IMG/VR virus record: IMGVR_UViG_3300047457_000898
Span: 1-22,892 of that record
DNA from: a virus
Strand: one strand, 5' to 3'
DNA length: 22,892 bases
A model generated the notes under the pieces. It worked only from the letters and a program-made list of their open reading frames with translations. It did no database searches and was not told the origin of the DNA. The number at the start of each line of letters is the position of its first letter. The stretch's first letter is position 1. This document shows positions 4,620 to 11,859 of this stretch, piece after piece. The position numbers and the translations under genes were made by a program.

Positions 4620-5792
4620 TTATCTGTAATACGTTCGTTGGTCTTTAAATTTGTCCCCAGCCACACATTTCAAACTCGCTTCGCGTGAACCTTCATAATA
4701 CGTTATTTCAGGTGAATTTTCAACTATTGCTGGTAAATCCTGAAAACGGTACGAATGATTCGCCGCGTTGTAATCTGACAAAAATAATTCATTTTCGGAT
4801 AAAAGCAAATTGTCCGTCAGCTTTCGAATAATGCCTTCACAAGTTGGATCAGTGATAATTTCGTAAGTGTTCAAATTCTCACGAATCACTTTCTTCATTT
4901 CCCTATTTTGATAAATTAGGTTATCTGTTATCATGTTCGGTTGACGGTTACCAATGAACCCATAAAAACGACAGCTATCTTCGACCATTGAATTCGTAAA
5001 ATCAATTTGTTCGACTTCGTTGTAGTCATTGTAAAATGCACGAACTCGCGCTGTGAAATTTGCCGTTTCTGTCGTGAATGGCTTCAGTTCGTAAATTCCC
5101 CATGTAAACGTCAATTGAACGCCTGAAATGTCATAACTGATTTTTAAGGTGTAACACCCAGCGCCGTCAGAATTCAGTACGTCGTTCCAATTTATGGACC
5201 AATAGAAAGCAAACGGTTCGTTTACAAATGGCACGGCTGTCGTTGAATAAGCTGTTTCAATTCCGTCTTTGTAAAGTTTAGCTTCAGCGGTGTCAGTAAG
5301 TGAAGACAATTTGATCCAAGCCGAAGTTATGTCGTTTTTCCAGCTGTCAGAAGAACTTGACGCAAGAACTGGAACAACACAACAGCAACGCGCAAAACCT
5401 CGGTCTTCTTCTTCAAAAACACGCGGCAAACGGATTGAATCATATTTCTTGAAAATTCTGTCTTCAACTGGTGTACAAACTTCAACACATTTTTCAACAA
5501 TAAATTCTTCAATTTTTGGCGAAATGATTGTCCAAGTTCCAATTGCGCATGGCGGTTCGTCAACGTTTTCAAAATAACCGACAACACCGCTTAAAGAACC
5601 AACTCCAGCGTTAGTCATTATCCATTGATTTGTCGGTTCGTTGTACCAAATTGTTAATAAACCGCCGCCGCCGCTAAAAAATGGAAATTCGAAATAATCA
5701 AACCCCAAATATTGACCGACTGGATTCAGTTCATAAACTTGTGTCGATTCACCTTGTTCACGAAAAGTAACTATTAAACAATCACACGCCAT
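4620..5792 (-). CDS. Cysteine-rich putative virion protein, 390 aa
   Basis: I do not recognise a family. The protein has about 12 cysteines, including Cys3 and Cys5 at the N-terminus, Cys82, a CVEVC pair (102, 106), three adjacent Cys (136-138) and four more in the second half. The rest is beta-rich (WIKLSSLTDTAEAKLYKDG, GCYTLKISYDISGVQLTFTW), with repeated short strands as in tail or adhesin proteins. No signal peptide is visible. It follows the fibre genes and precedes the lysis cassette, a usual place for the last tail or receptor-binding genes. The clustered Cys suggest metal binding or disulfides formed outside the cell. Confidence 0.75.
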   Translation of the reverse strand: MACDCLIVTFREQGESTQVYELNPVGQYLGFDYFEFPFFSGGGGLLTIWYNEPTNQWIMTNAGVGSLSGVVGYFENVDEPPCAIGTWTIISPKIEEFIVEKCVEVCTPVEDRIFKKYDSIRLPRVFEEEDRGFARCCCVVPVLASSSSDSWKNDITSAWIKLSSLTDTAEAKLYKDGIETAYSTTAVPFVNEPFAFYWSINWNDVLNSDGAGCYTLKISYDISGVQLTFTWGIYELKPFTTETANFTARVRAFYNDYNEVEQIDFTNSMVEDSCRFYGFIGNRQPNMITDNLIYQNREMKKVIRENLNTYEIITDPTCEGIIRKLTDNLLLSENELFLSDYNAANHSYRFQDLPAIVENSPEITYYEGSREASLKCVAGDKFKDQRTYYR

Positions 5793-5804
5793 TTTTTAAA
5801 CTCT

Positions 5805-6026
5805 TTATTTGTTGAATTGTGCTTTTAAAACGCCATCAACCAATGTCAAAACAGAAATTTGAGGGAAATCAGGTACAATATAAATGTTTGCAATTGCTTC
5901 AAATGTAGCTTCGTCAGCTGTCCAGTCTGACATTACAACCAAATACGAAATATCTGTATTTTCGTCACAAAAAACAACGTTTCCATGTTGTTCAAGTTCT
6001 TCAACCAAAGCTTGTCTGTCAACCAT
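5805..6026 (-). CDS. Hypothetical protein, 73 aa
   Basis: A small acidic protein (MVDRQALVEELEQHGNVVF) with a mixed helix-strand pattern (YLVVMSDW, DEATFEAIANIYIVPDF, ISVLTLVDGVLKAQF). No family is recognised. It starts 4 bases after the stop of the 194-aa adhesin-like gene and ends 12 bases before the cysteine-rich gene, so it is part of the tail and fibre block. It may be a fibre assembly helper or a minor virion component; this is inferred from position only. Confidence 0.65.
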   Translation of the reverse strand: MVDRQALVEELEQHGNVVFCDENTDISYLVVMSDWTADEATFEAIANIYIVPDFPQISVLTLVDGVLKAQFNK

Positions 6027-6030
6027 TTTA

Positions 6031-6615
6031 TCAATATTTAAGTCTTAAATTCAATCTGTTTGAAATTCTTGTTCCGTTTCCAGTTGGGTAATTTGCGTCA
6101 AGAAAAGCAATTGCGCCTGAACTTGAAGAACTTATTGTTTCGCCCCAACCGTATCCCGAAGTCCAAGTTCCGTCACGATTTTCCCAACCGATAATTAAAT
6201 TCGAAGTTCCGTTGTAACAAAAATTTGTGTCGAAATTTATGTCAATTATTCCGTTCGCTGTAATGATCCAGTTGAATTCTTTTACAATTGTCACGTCACT
6301 GACTGGCATATCCGACCAATTTATGGCTGGTGCGGTGTCGAAAATTGTTGTTGCTGGTGCTAAATGCGCGAGTTTAATTGTTTGATTGTTGAACGTGTAC
6401 GGCGTTGAATAACCATTAACTTCAATTTGAATTCCAGTAATCTGACGCGCCGCACCAATTAAACCAGCCGTGTAAATAAAAGAAGACCATGAATAATTAT
6501 AAAGTCCATAGGCTGGTGCTTCAAAAACGTTTGTCGTTCCACTTGCTATTAGTGAAGAACCGCCAGTTGTCGGAACACAAACTGGATTTTTATACACGTA
6601 TGGGTTTATTATCAT
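6031..6615 (-). CDS. Adhesin-like beta-sandwich protein, probable fibre tip
   Basis: The 194-aa protein reads as one beta-rich domain: TGIQIEVNGYS, QTIKLAHLAP, DVTIVKEFNW, GIIDINFDTNFCYNGTSN, LIIGWENRDGTW. Segments of this type (a strand giving I-x-L-A-H, then F-x-YNGTSNLIIxWENRDG) remind me of carbohydrate-binding or jelly-roll domains found in secreted Bacteroidota proteins. It begins with an ATGA overlap with the 775-aa fibre and so is likely part of the receptor-binding apparatus. No signal peptide is seen. The family assignment is by pattern memory and should be regarded as tentative; a role in host recognition fits the position. Confidence 0.65.
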   Translation of the reverse strand: MIINPYVYKNPVCVPTTGGSSLIASGTTNVFEAPAYGLYNYSWSSFIYTAGLIGAARQITGIQIEVNGYSTPYTFNNQTIKLAHLAPATTIFDTAPAINWSDMPVSDVTIVKEFNWIITANGIIDINFDTNFCYNGTSNLIIGWENRDGTWTSGYGWGETISSSSSGAIAFLDANYPTGNGTRISNRLNLRLKY

Positions 6616-8939
6616 GACCTTGTTCCTAATAAAGTTACTTTCAATCCTTTTGCCGTTCCGTCACCAATTTGAGTGATATCAATACGAATTTCAGAATCGT
6701 CTGTCAAAGCGCTCGTTGAAATCACCGCTGGTGTTGCCGCTGTCGTTGAAGTTCTTTCAGTGTTGTCAATTGTTAGCAATGTACTCAAAATTGAAACGCC
6801 ATTTTGTTTAACGTCAACGGTGAAAATTGTGCCGCTCGTTTGCGCTGTTGTTAAGGAAGCACGGATTCCAGTCAATGTCATTGCGTACGGCATTCTGAAT
6901 GTCGTTTTTCCATTTCCAACCGTCAAAGCCGAAATTTCGTCACTTGCCGCAACTTGTACTTCAGCTGGTAATGATTGAAAGGAAACAATTCCTGAACCAT
7001 TTGTTCGCATTACCTGACCATTTGATCCAGCCGCTGTCGGTAAATTGTATGCTCCATTTAAACGAAGACTTCCGTCAGTTCTGTTTAATTGAAGCGCAGT
7101 TCCTTTAAAAGTTCCAGCGTCAGAATAGTAATCAAATGCAAGAACGCTTCCGTCATCACTTCCTAATTCAGTACCTGAAACGCGTTGTTTCCAACGAAGA
7201 CCTGAACCAACTTGAAAATTTAACGCTTTTGCTCTATTTGCCGCGTTTGTTTTAAAAAACAAATTTGAACCAGTTGCTGTTGTTCCGCCGTCAAGTGTTA
7301 AAGTAAAGTTGTTTTGTGTCATTACTCGGTCAGCTGTCAGCGTTCCGTCAGTATTGTAAATATTTGTATCAGTACCGCTTGAATAATTTGGAACGTTCAG
7401 CGTGTTTCCAATAAATGTCGCCGCGCCTGAAGTTCCAGTTGTCGTCAATGTAATTGCGTCTTGTTTTCCACTGAAACTTGTATAGTCGGTTGAGTTTAAC
7501 AAACCAGTATTTGACGCGCTTGAAATTGGAATGTTGAAAGTATGCGTGTCACCTGACGAAGTAATGTTGAAATTAGTGCCAGTTGATCCGATTGCGAAAT
7601 ACTGAACTTGGTCAGTCAATCCGTTTAACGTTGCGATACCAGTTGAAAAAGTCGTAACTACTTCGGACAAGTGATTCGCTTGTGTGTGTAAAGTTATTGT
7701 TCTACCGTCGTGTGTTATATATACACGAATCGCAATTCTGTCGTCAATGTCAAGAATCGTTTCAGGAATCGCAACAGACGTGTAATAAAGGTCAATTGAC
7801 GTTCCGCCAGTAATTCCTTCAGGTGAACCCGAAGAAGTACCCAAAAGAGTAAACGCAACGCCGTCGTATTTTAATACTTCAACGTAAAAAGTTGGCGTTC
7901 CACCGCCTGAAGAAGCGCTGAAATAAAATTGAGTGTTCCAATTTCCAGCTGGTATCAACGTTCTTTTCGGTTCAGCGTTATCTGTAATGAATTGAGCAAT
8001 CAATCCGTCAGCTGTTAACGAAAAATCGGCATTTACCGCAAGACTTGCATTTTGTGAAAGCTGGTAATATTGACCGCCTAAAATCGTGCCTTGTGAAGTA
8101 CCCCCATTCAAATAAAATGAAACTGAAGAACCCGCGCCAACTGGTGCTGGAAAGTCAGCGAGTGAACCGTCACCGCGAACGTATTGTGAAGGTAACCCAG
8201 CTGGATCGTCAAATTTTCCGTCAAGCGCTGTTTGAAGGTCAGTTTGGTCCGCAAGTGTTCCAACAATATCACCCCAAGATACGACCGTTGAAGGTGCATT
8301 TTGCCACGAAGTAACACCAGCGCCGTCGGTTGTTAAAATTTGGTTTAAAGTACCGTCTGAATTCGGTAAATAATATGCTCCATTTATTTTTAAACCGCCT
8401 GAATCAACCGTGAATGTTTTGATGTTTCCAATTCCGTCGTTATATTCAATGAATAACTGACCGCTTTCTTGTCTAATTTTAGTGAATTGAATGCCGTTTT
8501 GTTTAAGCCATTCAGTATAAAACGCTTGGTAAACCATAGACGACCAATTCGAACCGCCGTCATTCGATTCCATGTTTAAATTTACGCCTTGACAATTTAA
8601 AAAACTATTGTAACCGCCCGAAATTGCTTGTAATACAAGTGCGCTAATATCTTGAACAAGTGTTGTATAGTCACTTCCGTCGTTAACTTCATGAGTTATT
8701 ATTGAATCACCAACGTTATCTGAAAAATTTAAATTTTTTCCGTCTAAATCGACGCTTCTGTTTCCGTTCAAACTTCCGTCAGCGTTGTAAAGTGTTTCAA
8801 TAGCCGCCGCAATTCCAGCTTTTATTGTTGATCCTTTGATTTTTTTCGTTTGGTAACCGCTTCCAGTCCAAAAATCAATGTCATAATAGTCATTATCTTG
8901 AAACGTGAAGCTTTCCAAAGGGTATTGATTGATTTCCAT
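6612..8939 (-). CDS. Tail fibre with duplicated module, 775 aa
   Basis: The protein shows typical fibre modules of Bacteroidota phages. An N-terminal part (1-48) is followed by a module starting LYNADGSL (50-57) and ending INGAYYLPNSDGTLNQIL. Then come a WGDIVGTLADQTDLQTALDGK stretch (222-242), a central beta-rich region to about 490, and a second copy of the module starting IYNTDGTL (527-534) and ending LNGAYNLPTAAGSNGQVM. The C-terminal domain (about 661-775: GKTTFRMPYAMTLTGIRASL, then TSTTAATPAVIS) is a widespread phage virion domain, probably receptor-binding. It is rich in Ser, Thr, Gly and Asn. It starts 7 bases after the 48-aa gene stop and overlaps the following gene by ATGA. It likely attaches to the distal tail and binds the host surface. 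Confidence 0.88.
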   Translation of the reverse strand: MEINQYPLESFTFQDNDYYDIDFWTGSGYQTKKIKGSTIKAGIAAAIETLYNADGSLNGNRSVDLDGKNLNFSDNVGDSIITHEVNDGSDYTTLVQDISALVLQAISGGYNSFLNCQGVNLNMESNDGGSNWSSMVYQAFYTEWLKQNGIQFTKIRQESGQLFIEYNDGIGNIKTFTVDSGGLKINGAYYLPNSDGTLNQILTTDGAGVTSWQNAPSTVVSWGDIVGTLADQTDLQTALDGKFDDPAGLPSQYVRGDGSLADFPAPVGAGSSVSFYLNGGTSQGTILGGQYYQLSQNASLAVNADFSLTADGLIAQFITDNAEPKRTLIPAGNWNTQFYFSASSGGGTPTFYVEVLKYDGVAFTLLGTSSGSPEGITGGTSIDLYYTSVAIPETILDIDDRIAIRVYITHDGRTITLHTQANHLSEVVTTFSTGIATLNGLTDQVQYFAIGSTGTNFNITSSGDTHTFNIPISSASNTGLLNSTDYTSFSGKQDAITLTTTGTSGAATFIGNTLNVPNYSSGTDTNIYNTDGTLTADRVMTQNNFTLTLDGGTTATGSNLFFKTNAANRAKALNFQVGSGLRWKQRVSGTELGSDDGSVLAFDYYSDAGTFKGTALQLNRTDGSLRLNGAYNLPTAAGSNGQVMRTNGSGIVSFQSLPAEVQVAASDEISALTVGNGKTTFRMPYAMTLTGIRASLTTAQTSGTIFTVDVKQNGVSILSTLLTIDNTERTSTTAATPAVISTSALTDDSEIRIDITQIGDGTAKGLKVTLLGTRS

Positions 8940-8946
8940 TTTTATT

Positions 8947-9093
8947 TTAAATTAAAGTTCTTGTTTTGATTATTCCGTCAGTTGTAGTTTTGTTTTCGCC
9001 AGTTGTCGTTGTTTTGGCAAATGGGTTGACTGGTGTCGAACCGCCGCCGAAAAACTTAATTGGGTACAAAACCGAGTAAAAAAAGCCAAACAT
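8947..9093 (-). CDS. 48-aa protein with KTTTDG repeat tail
   Basis: A short frame lying exactly between the 94-aa gene (1 base upstream) and the tail fibre (7 bases downstream). It begins with a hydrophobic stretch (MFGFFYSVLYPIKFFGGG) and ends in two 8-residue repeats, KTTTTGEN and KTTTDGII, followed by KTRTLI. The same repeat closes the 756-aa protein two genes upstream. I do not recognise a family. The shared tail suggests a common docking or assembly element between neighbouring tail proteins. The gene call rests on the tight spacing and the shared peptide. Confidence 0.65.
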   Translation of the reverse strand: MFGFFYSVLYPIKFFGGGSTPVNPFAKTTTTGENKTTTDGIIKTRTLI

Positions 9094-9094
9094 A

Positions 9095-9379
9095 TCACAA
9101 AACGATTACGACGCTTCCCGAAGACAATTGAACCGAACTGAATTTGTTCGGAACGTCAAACGAATTCGGATTCTTTGGTCGAATGATTGCACCAAGTTTA
9201 ACAGCGGTTGAAGCGTTGGCAATGTATTCAGAAGTTACGTCAACGTCGTCAATTTTAATTGACGAAATAATCGTGTCTTCAAGAACAACAATTGCGTCAA
9301 AGTTTCCAGTAAATTCAGACGTATCGTTCAAAACAAATGAACCAGCGCCGCCCGAAATTATTCTCAAATCATTTTCCAT
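9095..9379 (-). CDS. Small beta-rich virion protein, 94 aa
   Basis: Starts MENDLRIISGGAGSFVLND, then FTGNFDAIVVLEDTIISSIKI and LGAIIRPKNP, ending FSSVQLSSGSVVIVL. The repeated short beta strands with Gly and Ser turns and a hydrophobic strand at the end look like a single compact beta domain. Similar short proteins sit among tail or fibre genes of Bacteroidota phages, but I cannot name a family with confidence. It starts 1 base after the 756-aa gene stop and ends 1 base before the 48-aa gene, so all three are co-expressed, and a structural role on the tail or fibre base is likely. Confidence 0.7.
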   Translation of the reverse strand: MENDLRIISGGAGSFVLNDTSEFTGNFDAIVVLEDTIISSIKIDDVDVTSEYIANASTAVKLGAIIRPKNPNSFDVPNKFSSVQLSSGSVVIVL

Positions 9380-9380
9380 A

Positions 9381-11651
9381 TTATTCAGCTATTGTTTTAA
9401 TGTCGCCGTCTGTTGTTGTTTTCGTGTCGCCGTCTGTCGTTGTTTTTTCAATTACAACAAAAGGCGAATCATTACAGCCTTTGATTTTTGTAGTAAATTT
9501 AACACCATTTTCCAAATTTATTCGCGTCGGATCGAAAAAACATTCCATGACCGCAACGTTAGGCGTTGGGAAACTGATATTTACCAATGATCCAGATAAC
9601 GGATAAAGAGGGTTATTGACGTTATTATCGTAAGGAACAACCGACGAAAGAATCCAACGTTGACCGCTTTCAAAAGGTTCGACGGTTATCATTCCCCAAA
9701 TTTCCGATTGATTCCAAGCGGTTAAATTGTTAAGCGTATGCGTCGCAACAACTCGCATTAATTGACCTTCGGTAACGATTCCAACATTTTGGTTTGTTGA
9801 ATCGACGTAAAGTTCAATTGTTTGGTCGATAATTGGTTCGCTGTCGTAATCTTTGATTGTGATTTCTTCAACAAAGTCATGTGTTAAATCGTCAGTCAAA
9901 GTAATGCGAAGACGCGTTGACCAGTCGCCAGTGTTGTCGTAAGGTGTCCAGTTTTTATTTTGATTTGGGTAAAAATCAGTTGAAGCGTTCAATTGTTGCA
10001 ACCAATATTCCCAACGCAAAAGAAAAGGTAAATAAACCGAAACGCCGTAATCGGTCATTGTGTCAAGCGAAGGCGCAAGTTGAATCGTTGCGTTTCTTTT
10101 TACTGACGTGTTTGGAAGCGAAGAAATAACGCTTTGCGTTTCATTCAATAAATACCTTCCGTCACCTGAAATTTGTGCGGCTGAAAAATTAAAGTTCACT
10201 TGTAATAACGTGAACGCATCTTCAGTTACTGAATTGAATGCTTCAACAACAGCCTGAACGCTTTGGTAGGTGTTGCCTTTTGTCAGTAAAAAAGTACCAT
10301 AAAAAGCAAGGTCGTCTTCAGTATTGAATTCAAATTGTTCCTGAACACCAGTTTGACTTGTGATATTTTCTGAATGGTCAAAATACGTTGTTTTGTCAAT
10401 CATTGTCAACGGCGCTCCTACTGGCGGTTCGCACGTTAATTGGTCCGCATACGCGAGTAAATTCGAATTTCCGCATTTGATCCACAAATAAAACAATCGG
10501 TCACCAACCTCACGCGCCGACATGAATGCATCAAATTGTGTATTTGGAACGAAATCAAATTCGATTGTATGTTCAGTGCCGACGGTTGAAATTGTAATAT
10601 TTTGAATTTCATATTGTGCGCCGTCAGCATTTGCAAAACTCGTTTTATCACCCGAAAGAATATCTTCAGACGGAACAAGCATTGTCAAATTGTTTTGACT
10701 TAACGATTGATTTTTGTAATAAGTTTCGTCAAGTGAAACGTAAGCTGAACCGATTGCCAAATCTGTCGAAGGTCCGTCAACAATAACTTTGTAATGTTTT
10801 GTTGTGCAATAATCCATTTCGTCAATTGCCTGAATCAACGAAGAATTTAAAATCGACGTGTTATTCGGTTCATTAAACCAGCCAGTATTTGCGTCAGGGT
10901 TAATAACCAAAGAAAAACGATTCGAAAGTTCACCAGTTGAAGCGGACCAAAGAATTTGTGTGTACGTTTTAAGACAACCTGAAGTGTCAAACCAATTTTG
11001 GTCGTAAATTCCTGAATTGACGTATTGAATTGTTATTGAATAGGCTTTTTGATACGTTGAAGGATTCGCCAACTTTTCAAGAATAACTGACGACACAAAC
11101 TGACCTGACTGATTTCCAACCAAAGAACCAGTAATTGTTGCGCCGACTGGAAATAAAGCGTCAACACCAACGAAAACGGCACGAGTTGCTTCGCCGTCAA
11201 TAAGTGAATATTGATTCCCAGCTGTTCCGTTTTGAACATGGTTGAATAAAACGTCAAGGTCGTCACGATTTCGATTCGTCACTTCAATAACAATGAATTC
11301 GCCAACGGTCAAATCATACCAATAAGGAACAGAATTAACATCGAGAATCGTATCATCAACATACGTGACGGCTGTGGTCCATTGTTGAATTATCGTTCCA
11401 GTTGAAGAATAAAGTGTGAATTGAACCAAGTCAGAAACCCTGAAACCCTCGGTTAACCATGAAATCGAAGAACTTTGAATCGTGTTAATTGACGGATCGA
11501 GAAATAACGGATTCGTCAACGACGAAAGTCTTATGTTGGTATGCAATGTATGGACAACCGTAAACTGGTCACCAGCATTTGAAACATACGACGCAAACGG
11601 ACCATTCCCGAAATTGTCATAAAATTCAGTCGTTATTAGTTGAACTGGCAT
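9381..11651 (-). CDS. Large tail or baseplate structural protein, 756 aa
   Basis: A beta-rich protein of the distal tail region, with no domain I can name. It has many strand-forming segments (ISWLTEGFRVSDLVQFTLYS, YSLIDGEATRAVFVGVDAL, DWSTRLRITLTDDLTHDF) and low charge, as in virion proteins. The last 21 residues are a tandem repeat, KTTTDGDT then KTTTDGDI, ending KTIAE; the same repeat closes the 48-aa protein downstream. The start overlaps the 77-aa gene by 26 bases. Between the distal tail protein and the fibres, it may form the tail tip or anchor fibres. That is from gene order; no enzyme motif is seen. Confidence 0.8.
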   Translation of the reverse strand: MPVQLITTEFYDNFGNGPFASYVSNAGDQFTVVHTLHTNIRLSSLTNPLFLDPSINTIQSSSISWLTEGFRVSDLVQFTLYSSTGTIIQQWTTAVTYVDDTILDVNSVPYWYDLTVGEFIVIEVTNRNRDDLDVLFNHVQNGTAGNQYSLIDGEATRAVFVGVDALFPVGATITGSLVGNQSGQFVSSVILEKLANPSTYQKAYSITIQYVNSGIYDQNWFDTSGCLKTYTQILWSASTGELSNRFSLVINPDANTGWFNEPNNTSILNSSLIQAIDEMDYCTTKHYKVIVDGPSTDLAIGSAYVSLDETYYKNQSLSQNNLTMLVPSEDILSGDKTSFANADGAQYEIQNITISTVGTEHTIEFDFVPNTQFDAFMSAREVGDRLFYLWIKCGNSNLLAYADQLTCEPPVGAPLTMIDKTTYFDHSENITSQTGVQEQFEFNTEDDLAFYGTFLLTKGNTYQSVQAVVEAFNSVTEDAFTLLQVNFNFSAAQISGDGRYLLNETQSVISSLPNTSVKRNATIQLAPSLDTMTDYGVSVYLPFLLRWEYWLQQLNASTDFYPNQNKNWTPYDNTGDWSTRLRITLTDDLTHDFVEEITIKDYDSEPIIDQTIELYVDSTNQNVGIVTEGQLMRVVATHTLNNLTAWNQSEIWGMITVEPFESGQRWILSSVVPYDNNVNNPLYPLSGSLVNISFPTPNVAVMECFFDPTRINLENGVKFTTKIKGCNDSPFVVIEKTTTDGDTKTTTDGDIKTIAE

Positions 11652-11859
11652 ATTTGTTTGAAATTTCTTGAAGTTTATTTAAATCGCCCTCTTTTGCGGC
11701 TTTCATTATTTGATTAATGTCGTTATTTACGAACTGAAGTTTCTCGCGTTCTTCTTTCGGCAAGGAATGAAGCGTTTGACGCTGAATTTCCAGCAACTTG
11801 TCAAGGTTCTTTTTGAGTTCTTCAGCGGTTTCAAGCGCGTTTTTGGCGTAATTATTCAT
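11626..11859 (-). CDS. Small helical protein, 77 aa
   Basis: A charged helical protein (ALETAEELKKNLDKLLEIQR, then NDINQIMKAAKEGDLNKLQE), with likely coiled-coil segments separated by a Pro-containing turn (HSLPKEEREKL). It overlaps the 568-aa gene by 8 bases and the 756-aa gene by 26 bases, so it is tightly coupled with both. No family is recognised. Its position inside the baseplate block and its helical nature fit an assembly chaperone or small structural linker, but neither is shown by the sequence. Confidence 0.65.
   Translation of the reverse strand: MNNYAKNALETAEELKKNLDKLLEIQRQTLHSLPKEEREKLQFVNNDINQIMKAAKEGDLNKLQEISNKYASSTNND

Noticed and set aside
4325-4666. 113-aa version of the coiled-coil membrane protein
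   Set aside because: It overlaps the cysteine-rich gene by 47 bases; the ATG at 4615 follows that gene's stop and puts the membrane span at the N-terminus.
6612-8939. Diversity-generating retroelement acting on the fibre
   Set aside because: No reverse transcriptase and no adenine-substituted template repeat of the fibre C-terminus were seen in the window.
9144-9590. Plus-strand open frame of 148 codons
   Set aside because: It is antisense to two well-placed virion genes and rich in Cys, Phe and Val runs typical of a shadow frame; no plus-strand gene is supported anywhere in the window.
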